A stretch of 64,000 nt of DNA from Ignavibacteria bacterium (lineage in GTDB: Bacteria > Bacteroidota > Ignavibacteria > Ignavibacteriales > SURF-24): contig JAAXKN010000005.1 in NCBI GenBank assembly GCA_025612375.1, forward strand, positions 124,001 to 188,000. The letters run 5' to 3'. Made by a program: the position numbers and the translations under genes. Under the pieces are notes generated by a model. The model made no database searches and was not told the DNA's origin. It worked only from the letters and a program-made list of their open reading frames with translations. This document shows positions 8,234 to 17,283 of this stretch, one piece after another (position 1 is the stretch's first letter; each line of letters begins with the position of its first letter).

Positions 8234-9394
8234 ATGTATAAAAAGAATCTGGTTTTTGCGGCTGCCTGCCTCGGCATGCTGCTCTTTGGAATGGTGTTTC
8301 TTTCTCTGGGTACCGTCTTTACTTTCATTACTTCAAAGTACGGCGTAACCGAGCTTACGGCAGCCTCTTTGGCCTCTCTTCTCCCCATAGGCATTCTGGC
8401 CGGCTCTGTTGTATTCGGACCCGTTGTGGACCGCTTCGGCTACAAGATCCTTTTAATTGTCTGCTCAATCTGCATACTAGTAGCCTTTGAAGGAATTGCA
8501 TTTGCAGGCTCATTTACAGTTCTGCAGCTTTCCTTCCTTCTTATAGGCTTTGGCGGCGGCGCAATCAATGGCGGAACCAACGCCCTGGTGGCTGACATTT
8601 CTTCGGAAGAAAAAGGCGCCAACCTCAGCCTTCTTGGCGTCTTCTTCGGTATCGGAGCACTCGGAATGCCTGTTGTGCTCGGTTCACTTGCAAAGACATA
8701 TTCTTATGAAAGCATAATTGCAGGCATAGGTCTTACAATTGTTATTCCCCTGGTATACTTTATCGTTGTAGGTTTCCCTTCACCCAAAGTGGCACAGGGA
8801 TTTCCAATTAAGCAGAGCTTTACGCTCATCAAGGAATCGGCTCTTCTCCTCATGGGATTTGTACTTTTCTTTGAAAGCGGCGTTGAAGGCATTGTAGGAA
8901 ACTGGACGGCCAAGTACTTAAGTGAAGGCGTAGGACTCACAATTGAAAATGCTCTTTACGCACTCTCGGCCCAGGTTATTGCACTTACAATTACAAGACT
9001 TGTACTCGGCTTCCTCTTAAAGAAACTCCCCTCATATATTGTTCTTTATATCTGCATGGCAGTTGGAACTGTTGGAAGCGTTCTTTTACTTACAGCTACA
9101 AGCATGACAATGGCAATTATAGGCCTGGCTTTCCTGGGTGTAGGCTTTGCGGCAACATTCCCCGTTGTGCTCGGATATGTCGGCAATATGTATTCCGCCT
9201 TATCAGGCACGGCATTCAGCATAGCAATAGTAATTGCCCTTATCGGTAACACGCTGTTAAACTACCTGGTTGGCGTAATTTCCAATTCATACGGAATTGC
9301 AAAATTCCCGGTGGTACTGCTCATAAGCTTTATCGCAATGGCAATTGTCTTTTCAGTTGTATTAAAGAAGATATCATCTAAAACTAAAATATAA
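8234..9394 (+). CDS. MFS sugar permease (FucP-like)
   Basis: The 386-residue protein is nearly all membrane segments, with twelve hydrophobic stretches, and fits the major facilitator superfamily. The loop between helices 2 and 3 carries GPVVDRFGYKILL, the MFS signature DRxGYK. FGGGAINGGTNALVAD in helix 4 and the following loop resembles the fucose/glucose/galactose permease branch. An AAGGAG site lies before ATG. It sits 87 bases after the ROK kinase on the same strand and ends in a strong terminator, so the pair probably brings in and phosphorylates a sugar across the inner membrane. The exact sugar is not shown by sequence; N-acetylglucosamine is inferred from context. Confidence 0.85.
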   Translation: MYKKNLVFAAACLGMLLFGMVFLSLGTVFTFITSKYGVTELTAASLASLLPIGILAGSVVFGPVVDRFGYKILLIVCSICILVAFEGIAFAGSFTVLQLSFLLIGFGGGAINGGTNALVADISSEEKGANLSLLGVFFGIGALGMPVVLGSLAKTYSYESIIAGIGLTIVIPLVYFIVVGFPSPKVAQGFPIKQSFTLIKESALLLMGFVLFFESGVEGIVGNWTAKYLSEGVGLTIENALYALSAQVIALTITRLVLGFLLKKLPSYIVLYICMAVGTVGSVLLLTATSMTMAIIGLAFLGVGFAATFPVVLGYVGNMYSALSGTAFSIAIVIALIGNTLLNYLVGVISNSYGIAKFPVVLLISFIAMAIVFSVVLKKISSKTKI

Positions 9395-9420
9395 GTTTAA
9401 TAATTTTAGTTTGGCTAAAA

Positions 9421-9452
9421 AAAAAGGGCGGAAACATTATCCGCCCTTTTTT
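9421..9452. terminator. bidirectional terminator between the permease gene and nagA
   Basis: A 12-base-pair inverted repeat (AAAAAGGGCGGA / TCCGCCCTTTTT) encloses a seven-base loop, with A-runs on the left and T-runs on the right. It lies between two convergent genes, so it can end transcripts from both sides. Confidence 0.92.
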
Positions 9453-9473
9453 ATTTCCAATAAGCAATAACTT

Positions 9474-10628
9474 CTACTTGCTGAAAACCACGTTCCCGTT
9501 TATAAGGGTTCTGTAAATGGACCTGTCAGTGTCAAAAACAACTATATCGGCATCTTTTCCAATTTCGATTGATCCTTTCTTGTCGTCCAGGCCAAGAAGC
9601 TTTGCGGGGTTTTTAGTTATCGTGTTAAAAGCCACCTCAAGAGTGCATCCTGTAAACTCCTGGAACTTAAAGGCAATATTGCCAAGGCTCATTGTTGAGC
9701 CGATGAGTGTGCCGTCTAAATAGCGGGCTGCGCCGGCTTTCGATTCATATTCCCGTCCGTTATAAAGATAGCTGCCCTCGGGAAGCCCCATAGCCTGCAT
9801 ACCGTCTGTAATACAGATGCTTCTTTCAGGCCCTAAAATTCTGTATACAACGTCTACAATTGCCGGGTGGAGGTGGTGCCCGTCGCTTATGATCTGCGCC
9901 GAGACTGCGTCGCTTTCAAAAATTGCCGCAAGCGGGCCCGGCACCCTGTGGGTTAAGGGCGGCATTGCATTAAATATATGTGTAACGTGGTTAATACCCG
10001 CCTCAAAGCCTTTTAATGCCTCTTCATAGGTGGCATCCGAGTGGGCAAAGGCCGGGATTATGTTGTTTTCTCTGAGCGCTTTAATGATTTCGAGGTTACC
10101 CGGAAGTTCAGGCGCAATAGTCATCATACTTAAGGTGCCTTCTGTCAGATCCAGTATCTCCTTCAGACGGTCCATCGAAGGCTCATAAATTCCCGCGGGG
10201 TTTAATCCCCCTTTTTTCTTCATATTGACAAAAGGGCCTTCGAAGTGGAAGCCGAGGAGTGTTGCGCCACCCATATCCTTATTTACGTACTGCTTTGCAA
10301 CTTTTATGTGCTTATTGCCTTCCTTAGGGTTAACGACGGTTGTTCCGAGATAGCCCGTTGTGCCGAGCGAGGCCAGCGTCCTGGACATTCTTTCCAGAGA
10401 TTCCACGCTCCCGTCCAGTATATCCGCACCTCCGGCGCCCTGGATATGGACGTCAATAAAACCCGGGGCGGTAAGGCGCCCTTCGGCATCAATTACCTCC
10501 GCGCCATCTTCGGCATGTATATTCTTTTCAATCTTTACAATAGTTTTTCCATCAATCAGAATGTCTGCATACTCATTTTCAATCAGAGTATCATAAAGCA
10601 GGCAGTTTTTTATCAGCAGTTTTCCCAT
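9474..10628 (-). CDS. nagA: N-acetylglucosamine-6-phosphate deacetylase
   Basis: The 384-residue enzyme of the amidohydrolase superfamily removes acetate from N-acetylglucosamine 6-phosphate, giving glucosamine 6-phosphate. Metal and catalytic motifs are present: PGFIDVHIQGAGGADILDG near 55-72, GFHFEGPFVNMKKKGG with the metal-binding Glu, and AFAHSDATYEEAL and GINHVTHIFNAMPPLTHR with the His ligands. The catalytic Asp lies in ICITDGMQAMG. Length matches the family. An AAAGGTTAG ribosome site lies upstream. It faces the kinase/permease pair across a shared terminator. Transport, phosphorylation and deacetylation of N-acetylglucosamine would thus be covered locally, but no glucosamine-6-phosphate deaminase (nagB) is seen. 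Confidence 0.95.
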   Translation of the reverse strand: MGKLLIKNCLLYDTLIENEYADILIDGKTIVKIEKNIHAEDGAEVIDAEGRLTAPGFIDVHIQGAGGADILDGSVESLERMSRTLASLGTTGYLGTTVVNPKEGNKHIKVAKQYVNKDMGGATLLGFHFEGPFVNMKKKGGLNPAGIYEPSMDRLKEILDLTEGTLSMMTIAPELPGNLEIIKALRENNIIPAFAHSDATYEEALKGFEAGINHVTHIFNAMPPLTHRVPGPLAAIFESDAVSAQIISDGHHLHPAIVDVVYRILGPERSICITDGMQAMGLPEGSYLYNGREYESKAGAARYLDGTLIGSTMSLGNIAFKFQEFTGCTLEVAFNTITKNPAKLLGLDDKKGSIEIGKDADIVVFDTDRSIYRTLINGNVVFSK

Positions 10629-10764
10629 TAATCTAACCTTTTAAAGTTTTACTTAATAAATAAAGCAGAATGGATGAAAAATCCGTTTATTAAATATACA
10701 ATTATTAGGGAAATGGCAAGGAGAATTATTTGTGAATAATTTATGCGGGGAAATTTGCGGTTTT

Positions 10765-13101
10765 TCAGTCAAAAAGGTCGAATAGCGGGCGGTAGAGCCC
10801 CTTGCCTACCTGAGCCAGGCTGCCTCTTTTTATCTCTTCACCGGAGGTGCTGGCCTCAGGAATTTTCTTTGCTTTCTCATATTCATTAATGTTGAATACC
10901 TTGAGCTGTTTACTTCTGATGCCGGCACTGTGATCGCCTGAAATGGGGGCCAGTTCCTGAAGCATGCGGCGGCGGAGGCTGTTTGCCTTTTGATCCGGCA
11001 CTGCTACTGCAGCATCGGCTTTCTCCAGCTGCTTATAGACGACCCTGGAATCAATTACACCGGAGACCGAGCTGTTGAGGTTCAGAAGGAAACTTCCCGT
11101 AAGCTCACTATCCCTGCTTTCAACCCATTCATCCGGCATGTAGCACTTTAAGAATTCCACAACGTTTTCAGGCTCCTTGCGGAAGGTGCTTTCAAGGTAA
11201 CGCGTGGTTTCTTCCCTGGAGCCCAGGAAAGACCAGACTGAAAGAAGAAGCGGCGTCTCCTCCGGCATGGTCAGGTATACCGGGTAGCTGTAGGCAAGGC
11301 CCTTTATCCTTTCTGTTAAAATCCGGCTTAGCTCTTCTAAAATTTCAGAAGAGAAAATTCCATCTTCCCCTTCCCAGGGACGCATCCATCTTAAACATTC
11401 AAATGCAAAGGAGACCGGTTCGGATTCTTTCATAAGAAAAGCGGCAATGCTGTACCTGTCACTAAGCCCCGGGATATTAAGCATCAGCTTCCTTATCAAA
11501 ATGGCAGGATGCGAATAAACCGTGGCAAATGAAAATAATGTATCGGGATTTAAGAAGCTCCCCCCGGTCAGCGCCAGCGCCCTGATTATATTGCCTGAAG
11601 TAACAGCAGACACCTCGCCTATGCGGTTTTCCACGCCCGTAATAAACGAATCCATTCCCGCCTGCCTGACTAGTTTTCTTACTGCAAGCGCCAGGTCGTT
11701 AATGTTTCCCGTGGCGCTCCTTAGTAAAAGCCTGTCAATTTCCCTTTGCAGGTCATCTGTGCCTGAAGTATTAAGCAGAAAGTAGCGTGAGAAATACTGC
11801 TTTGAGGCTACGGGTCTTTCTTCTATCCAGGGGTTTTGAGCGGAGTATTCATTTTCCCCGAATCCCGGGATGCCTGAAAGGCACGGGAAAAGGCAGGCCA
11901 GCAGCACTTTAACCGCTTTTTGTTCCTCTTCTGGCATGTTCTCCAAAGCCTTGTTTACCGCAAAGGTGCTTATGCTTTCTTCAACTTCGCCTCTTTGCGA
12001 TTTATTCAGCTCAATGCCAATAAACGTATCGGGATTGTTCCTTATCACCTCATAAAGCACGGGATAAAAAACCCTTATACCTTCAACAAGCATAAAGTTC
12101 AGGCTGTCCAATTCCTTAGCATAAGCCGGTAAAGAAGAGGAAATTGTATTCAGGTAAGAATTGCACTGGCGCGGCGTTTTTAGTACACAAGAAAAAGCCC
12201 CGCTGAACTTTTCCTTAAATTCCTTCAGCTTGGGAATATCAATTATAATATTCAGGTCACTTAAAATCTGGGAAATCCCGCCAAAGCACATCTCAAGAAG
12301 CCTGAACTTCCCGGCAGCAGGAATCTTAAGCGAAAGGTGTAAAACTTTCTCCAGGATCTTCCTTCCCTTCTCAAGGCTTTCCTTATTACCCCCTCCTCCT
12401 AACTGTCGGGCAAGCGTATGCTCATCAAAGGAAAGGACAAAAACCGAGTTCGGGAAATTGACCGAAAGCTTAAGCAGGCGTATGAATGTCCTGACCTCAT
12501 TAAGATCCGTCTTCTCCAGGTCATCAATGAGGAAAACTATTTTTGCCCCCAGTTTCCTGAAACAGGCATCCAGATCTTCTTTTATCTCAGAGGGCGGCTT
12601 TTTGAACAGTTTAAGCTTCTTTTTGCCTGATAATTCGGACTCCTCAGGCGCAAGATAAGCCAGGTAGCTTTCTAAAAGGCGGGCAATCTTCTTCCTCATG
12701 GAAGAAGGAATTTCATCTGAATATCCGATTGTCTCTGAAAGCCTCTCAAAAAAGCTTTTAATTAGCATTTTGCTGTTCGCTGATGCCAATGGGTTAAAAC
12801 GTAAAGATACAAGGTTCTGAAACTTTGCAAGTTCGTGCCCTAAAAAGTTCAGGACAGTAGTTTTCCCTTCACCCGGGATGCCGCAGATGCCGATTATAAC
12901 GCTGCCATCGTTTTTGCGCTTTTGGATGGCACCGGCAATTTTTTTGGCAAAAGAGAAGCGTTCCAGCTGATCGAGTGATATATCGCTCAGCGGGCTGCCG
13001 GCCGAAGGTACGAAAGGTTCCTCTTTCATCCATTCAAAGGATAAATCGTCTTCGCCCGACTCGGTTGTCCTTAAATTTGTAATTATCTTAAAGTTACTCA
13101 A
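10765..13101 (-). CDS. KAP-family P-loop NTPase, soluble, 778 residues
   Basis: Walker A is GIPGEGKTT at 74-82 and Walker B is IVFLIDDLEKTD at 188-199. SVFVLSFDEHTL (219-230) follows, the sensor-like strand typical of KAP NTPases of the STAND/AAA-related group. About 500 further residues are helical, with no recognised domain, and end in a Lys/Arg-rich segment and a short acidic tail. Many KAP proteins carry transmembrane helices inserted in the NTPase domain; none is visible here. KAP proteins include eukaryotic Kidins220/ARMS, the F-plasmid exclusion protein PifA and several anti-phage proteins, so a defence role is possible. Neither neighbouring gene is a known effector. It is preceded by a 210-base gap and appears to be monocistronic. 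Confidence 0.75.
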   Translation of the reverse strand: MSNFKIITNLRTTESGEDDLSFEWMKEEPFVPSAGSPLSDISLDQLERFSFAKKIAGAIQKRKNDGSVIIGICGIPGEGKTTVLNFLGHELAKFQNLVSLRFNPLASANSKMLIKSFFERLSETIGYSDEIPSSMRKKIARLLESYLAYLAPEESELSGKKKLKLFKKPPSEIKEDLDACFRKLGAKIVFLIDDLEKTDLNEVRTFIRLLKLSVNFPNSVFVLSFDEHTLARQLGGGGNKESLEKGRKILEKVLHLSLKIPAAGKFRLLEMCFGGISQILSDLNIIIDIPKLKEFKEKFSGAFSCVLKTPRQCNSYLNTISSSLPAYAKELDSLNFMLVEGIRVFYPVLYEVIRNNPDTFIGIELNKSQRGEVEESISTFAVNKALENMPEEEQKAVKVLLACLFPCLSGIPGFGENEYSAQNPWIEERPVASKQYFSRYFLLNTSGTDDLQREIDRLLLRSATGNINDLALAVRKLVRQAGMDSFITGVENRIGEVSAVTSGNIIRALALTGGSFLNPDTLFSFATVYSHPAILIRKLMLNIPGLSDRYSIAAFLMKESEPVSFAFECLRWMRPWEGEDGIFSSEILEELSRILTERIKGLAYSYPVYLTMPEETPLLLSVWSFLGSREETTRYLESTFRKEPENVVEFLKCYMPDEWVESRDSELTGSFLLNLNSSVSGVIDSRVVYKQLEKADAAVAVPDQKANSLRRRMLQELAPISGDHSAGIRSKQLKVFNINEYEKAKKIPEASTSGEEIKRGSLAQVGKGLYRPLFDLFD

Positions 13102-13311
13102 AAGCTTCTCTTAATAAGCGGTTACTTTAAACTGTCCCAAATCTGCCCTTCAAGATACAAAGCGGCATGGTTTAGGGCAAATTTTATTTAAAGGATTAAT
13201 CGGAATTAAGATCCCCGTGGAAAGAGCCTGAATTTATTCCCCAGAATTTAATGCAAGGATTGAATTTTGTTTCTTTTCTGAATAGATTGAATTCAAAAGA
13301 GGAACGGGAAC

Positions 13312-13683
13312 ATGAAAAAGAGATTTTTCAGGTCTTTAGAAAACCTGCTTGACAACAAAAAAGTAGTACTCCCCTTCTTAGGCCTGCTTGCCGCATCTGC
13401 CTTACTTGTTTGGACAACGGCTTTTGTGCCCGGGAAAAAAGAAACCGGAGAAGATGATAATGCCGGCAAAGAGGCTCCGGAAGAAGGGAAAACTTCCTCT
13501 GAAGCTATGGCTTCGCCTGAGGTGAGGGCCGAAGGAACAGAGGCTCAGGGCGGGCACAGGCAGTGCAAGGCTATTACTAAAAAAGGCACCCGCTGCCAGC
13601 ACGCGGCAGATGAATCGGGCTACTGCCGGCAGCACCGCGCGCTTTTTGAACAGGTCCCGGTTGAAACCAACCCGAATCTATAG
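13312..13683 (+). CDS. small membrane-anchored protein with a CxnCxnCxxH motif (DUF5763-like)
   Basis: The 123-residue protein has a basic N-terminus and one hydrophobic segment (about 18-40, VVLPFLGLLAASALLVWTTAFV). An acidic Glu/Gly/Ala-rich linker follows. The C-terminal motif QCKAITKKGTRCQHAADESG is followed by YCRQH, with Cys at 85, 95 and 105 and His at 108. This spacing could bind one zinc ion and resembles a short repeat found in nucleases and phage-linked proteins (DUF5763-like). The predicted topology puts the motif on the far side of the inner membrane, if the segment is an uncleaved signal anchor. A GAGGAACGGGA site lies before ATG. Function unknown. Confidence 0.65.
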   Translation: MKKRFFRSLENLLDNKKVVLPFLGLLAASALLVWTTAFVPGKKETGEDDNAGKEAPEEGKTSSEAMASPEVRAEGTEAQGGHRQCKAITKKGTRCQHAADESGYCRQHRALFEQVPVETNPNL

Positions 13684-13766
13684 GTAGCATTGGAATCTGC
13701 CTGTAGCATCTTGCTAAGGACCTCCTGAAGGATGTTTCTATATCGGGAAATAATTATTCCCTGAAC

Positions 13767-14594
13767 TCAAAAAGGATGCTCAAATGAGAGATAAAAGAAA
13801 GAATCCACATAAGTGTCATTTTTATAAATGTTTATAGGCACGCTGAGGCCCGGCACAATCTGCAGACGGTTTATGTTAATGGCAAAACGGATACCCGGAT
13901 TTATTATATTAACACTTTCAAAAGCCACACTCCCCTTTTCATCAAATGAGCCGTTAATCTGATTTAAGTATTCAAATAGAAAATTAAAGTTGGACGCCGT
14001 AAGCCAAATCAGGCTTCCGCCCCAGAAGTAAGACGGCAGGAGCTTTCTTATCTCAACGTGATTCAGGTCTGCATATTTCGGGAATAGGGCTGTTGCACCA
14101 AGATTAAAGTGAGCCGCAAATTTTTCTGTAAGCCTCTTGCTGAAAGGCAGGCTCACCTGAAGGCCGTAGCCCCCTGTACCAAGGCCCTTTTCGGAATTGC
14201 CTGTAGGAAGTATTAAAGACAGCCTGGGTGAAGCCGCAGCCCAGAGGTCGTGCCCCAGGAGCTGGTACCTGTAATTTATCATTATATCTCCCAGCCCTGA
14301 AGACCCGTGTCTTATGAAAGATAATGGGATTGTATAACTCAGCTGATGGAGCGGCCCTCCAAGAGGCCATTCCTGCGTAAAAGAGTAGTAGTAGGTATTC
14401 ATGCGTTCCTGAAGATACAGAAGATTTGAAATGTGCTGAACTACTCTTTCTTCCTGGTTATATGCCTCTTCTATCAGGAAAGAATTATCCTCAATGGCAG
14501 GAGAGAACTTTTCCTTCGGTTCAACTTGCGCCGAAACCTGAGACAATAGGCCTGATAAGAGGATGAATACTATTAAAATTGCAAAACTTCTCAT
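13767..14594 (-). CDS. exported beta-barrel-like protein, phenol-degradation-type outer-membrane family
   Basis: The 275-residue protein begins with a signal peptide (MRSFAILIVFILLSGLLSQVSAQ). The rest shows alternating strand pattern with family-like elements: GLGDIMINYRYQLL, then PRLSLILPTGNSEKGLGTGGYGLQVSLPFSKRL. It ends in FFYLSFEHPF, an aromatic C-terminus like that of outer-membrane barrels. From memory this matches the 'MetA-pathway of phenol degradation' transporter-like family, whose name rests on one example and whose real substrates are mostly unknown. It lies alone between a divergent gene and the acyl-ligase operon. It is probably in the outer membrane, but what it moves cannot be said. 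Confidence 0.65.
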   Translation of the reverse strand: MRSFAILIVFILLSGLLSQVSAQVEPKEKFSPAIEDNSFLIEEAYNQEERVVQHISNLLYLQERMNTYYYSFTQEWPLGGPLHQLSYTIPLSFIRHGSSGLGDIMINYRYQLLGHDLWAAASPRLSLILPTGNSEKGLGTGGYGLQVSLPFSKRLTEKFAAHFNLGATALFPKYADLNHVEIRKLLPSYFWGGSLIWLTASNFNFLFEYLNQINGSFDEKGSVAFESVNIINPGIRFAININRLQIVPGLSVPINIYKNDTYVDSFFYLSFEHPF

Positions 14595-14760
14595 ATATTG
14601 AAACCCGCCTTGAATTTTTTATAAATCCTGCTTTGAATAATTTATGAAGAGTGAACCATAATCCCGATTTTATTATTTTTACCATATTTCCCGCTGAATA
14701 AAGATTTTTTGGTATCTTATATTGGAATAGATTAATCTTTTATTAGTCATCAGCTTGCAT

Positions 14761-14768
14761 TATTTTTG
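14761..14768 (+). promoter_or_regulatory. possible Bacteroidota-type -7 promoter element
   Basis: TATTTTTG fits the Bacteroidota vegetative -7 consensus TAnnTTTG. TTTT about 20 bases upstream (14738-14741) is a weak match to the -33 TTTG. It lies about 50 bases before the acyl-ligase operon. The surrounding sequence is A+T-rich, so chance is quite possible. Confidence 0.3.
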
Positions 14769-14818
14769 TGGTTGCATCTTAAAATATACACAGACTTATT
14801 ATAATAATCAGGAAAGTG

Positions 14819-17281
14819 ATGTTTACAAAAGACTTTCAAAAGACGGCTTTAATACATAACGACAAAGAAATCAGCTACGAGGAACTCCTGCAGAATATCA
14901 GCCGGTTTTCTTCCGTTTTGAATATTTCTCCCGGTGAAAGGGTCGCCATTTTTTCAGAAAACCGTCCCGGGTGGGTCTATGCCTTTTATGCAGTTTGGAA
15001 CAGAAAAGGGATAAACGTCCCGATCGATTTCATGTCCACATCTGAAGAAGTGGCCTATATCATTAATGACTGCAAGCCTTCTATTGTCATCTGCTCGGAT
15101 GGAACAAGGGCTGTTCTTGAAAAAGCAATTGAAGTAAGCGCTGAAAAGCCCGTAATAATTTCTTTTGATGAAGTTTCTTATGAAGGCAGCATCTATCCTC
15201 TTAAGCTTGAGGCTGATAATGATAACGATGTGGCCCTTATAATTTATACCTCCGGCACAACCGCAAATCCCAAAGGCGTCATGCTTTCTTACAGGAACCT
15301 TTATTCCAACGTTGAATGCATAACAGGATTAAACATTATAGGCTATAACGACCGCCTGATTGCGCTGCTTCCTCTTCATCACGCATTTCCGCTTCAGGGC
15401 ACCATGCTGATGCCTTTATACGACGGCGGCACGGTAATATTCTTAAACCAGCTGTCATCAGATGAAATATTAAAAACGCTGCAGAAATACAAGGTAACTT
15501 TTATCCTCGGCGTCCCGAGGCTCTTTAACCTTTTCCACGCTGCTGTTACGGGTAAGATTAACTCCAACTTTGCGGCCCGTATGCTCCTGAAGCTTTCAAG
15601 AGGTGTGAACAGCTACTCTTTTGGAAAATTATTATTTAAGAAAGTGCAGACTACTTTTGGCGGGCACATTAATTATTTTATTTCCGGGGGCGCAAAGCTG
15701 GACCCTGTAGTGGCCAGGGACTATAAGGCTATGGGCTTTAAGATACTGGAAGGTTACGGAATGACTGAAATGGCCCCTTTAATTTCATTCAACCCTCCTC
15801 AGAAAGTAAAAATCGGCTCCGTTGGGAAAAAATTTGAAGACATCTCACTCAAAATAATTGATGACGAGATTTTAATTACCGGGCCAAACGTAATGAAGGG
15901 CTATTATAACAAGCCCTCGGAAACAGATGAAATACTTATTGACGGCTGGATCCACACCGGCGACCTGGGGTATGTGGATAAGGAAGGCTATATATTTATT
16001 ACCGGAAGAAAAAAAGAAATTATTGTGCTCCCCAACGGCAAGAACCTGAACCCCGAGGAAATTGAAAACAAGCTCCTGAACTATCCTTATATAAAGGAAG
16101 TTGGCGTATTTCAGAAAGAAGGACAGCTCTTTGCCGTCATATACCCTGACTTTACACTCATGCAGCGGGATAATGTGGTGAATATTCAGGAAACCATAAA
16201 GTGGAACATAATTGATAAATATAACCTCTCAACGGCTCCTTACAAGAAAATATTTAATTTTGCCATCGTCCACAGCGAGCTTCCAAGAACACGCCTGGGA
16301 AAAATAAAGCGATACTCTCTGGCACAGCTTCTGCAGAAGGAAAAGAAGGCGCTTACAAAAGCTGAAGTGCCCGATTACCAGGAATACAGGCTCCTTGAAG
16401 AGTACCTGAAAGGGGTGGTTAAAAAAGAGGTTTTCCCCGATGAACACGTGGAGCTTGACCTCGGGCTCGATTCTCTTGACAAGGTTGAACTACAGGTGCA
16501 CCTCGAGAAAACATTCGGCATTTCCATGTCTAATGAAGACCTCTCGGCTCATTCAACGGTAAGAAAACTTGCAGCATACATTAAGGAAAAAAGGACAAAG
16601 ATTGAAAATGAGGTGATGCAGTGGGGCAAATTGCTGAAGGAAGACATAGATTTTGAAGTCCCGCATAGCACTTTTATGCTGAAATTCTTAAAGCTGATCT
16701 TTAAGCCTATGTTTAAGTTCTATATAAGGCTTGAAGGAGAAGGACTGGATAACATCCCGCCCACACCCGTAATTATTGCCCCCAACCACCAGAGCTTTAT
16801 TGACGGCCTTCTGATTGCAAATTTCTTAAAGAATAAGACCCTGAACAGGACCTATTTCTTTGCAAAGGAGAAAAATATTAAGTCATCCGCTGCACGCTTC
16901 TTTGCACGCAACAGCAATATACTTGTACTTAATATTAACCGTGACCTTAAGCTTACGCTTCAGAAAATTGCCGCCATCCTGAAGAAGGGAAATAATATGG
17001 TAATTTTTCCCGAGGGCGCCAGAAGCCGCGACGGGCATGTAATGAATTTCAAAAAGTCATTTGCAATTATAAGCAAGGAACTTGATATACCGGTTGTCCC
17101 CGTGGTAATTGAAGGGGCTTATGAGAAGTTTTCCATAGGAAGCAAGTTCCCAAAGCCGGGCAAGATAAAGCTTAAATTCTTAAAACCTATTTACCCCGCG
17201 GGAATGGATTACGACACAATTACCAGCCTGGCACAGGAAGAAATTATGAAGCAGTCGCTGGAGCTTAAAACCTCGCATTAA
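14819..17281 (+). CDS. fusion of acyl-CoA/acyl-ACP ligase, acyl carrier domain and PlsC acyltransferase
   Basis: ATG at 14819 is preferred over GTG three bases earlier, since AGGA then sits five bases upstream. The protein of about 820 residues has three parts. An AMP-binding ligase (about 1-515) carries IIYTSGTTANPKGVMLSYRN, GYGMTEMAPL and GWIHTGDLGYVD. A carrier domain (about 525-605) has LDLGLDSLDKVEL, whose Ser takes 4'-phosphopantetheine. A PlsC acyltransferase (about 615-820) has APNHQSFIDG (HX4D type) and FPEGARSRDG. It probably activates a fatty acid, holds it on its own carrier and transfers it to lysophospholipid or glycerol phosphate at the inner membrane. Enterobacterial Aas has the reverse order and no carrier domain. 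It is followed two bases later by the methyltransferase gene. Confidence 0.85.
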   Translation: MFTKDFQKTALIHNDKEISYEELLQNISRFSSVLNISPGERVAIFSENRPGWVYAFYAVWNRKGINVPIDFMSTSEEVAYIINDCKPSIVICSDGTRAVLEKAIEVSAEKPVIISFDEVSYEGSIYPLKLEADNDNDVALIIYTSGTTANPKGVMLSYRNLYSNVECITGLNIIGYNDRLIALLPLHHAFPLQGTMLMPLYDGGTVIFLNQLSSDEILKTLQKYKVTFILGVPRLFNLFHAAVTGKINSNFAARMLLKLSRGVNSYSFGKLLFKKVQTTFGGHINYFISGGAKLDPVVARDYKAMGFKILEGYGMTEMAPLISFNPPQKVKIGSVGKKFEDISLKIIDDEILITGPNVMKGYYNKPSETDEILIDGWIHTGDLGYVDKEGYIFITGRKKEIIVLPNGKNLNPEEIENKLLNYPYIKEVGVFQKEGQLFAVIYPDFTLMQRDNVVNIQETIKWNIIDKYNLSTAPYKKIFNFAIVHSELPRTRLGKIKRYSLAQLLQKEKKALTKAEVPDYQEYRLLEEYLKGVVKKEVFPDEHVELDLGLDSLDKVELQVHLEKTFGISMSNEDLSAHSTVRKLAAYIKEKRTKIENEVMQWGKLLKEDIDFEVPHSTFMLKFLKLIFKPMFKFYIRLEGEGLDNIPPTPVIIAPNHQSFIDGLLIANFLKNKTLNRTYFFAKEKNIKSSAARFFARNSNILVLNINRDLKLTLQKIAAILKKGNNMVIFPEGARSRDGHVMNFKKSFAIISKELDIPVVPVVIEGAYEKFSIGSKFPKPGKIKLKFLKPIYPAGMDYDTITSLAQEEIMKQSLELKTSH

Positions 17282-17283
17282 AA

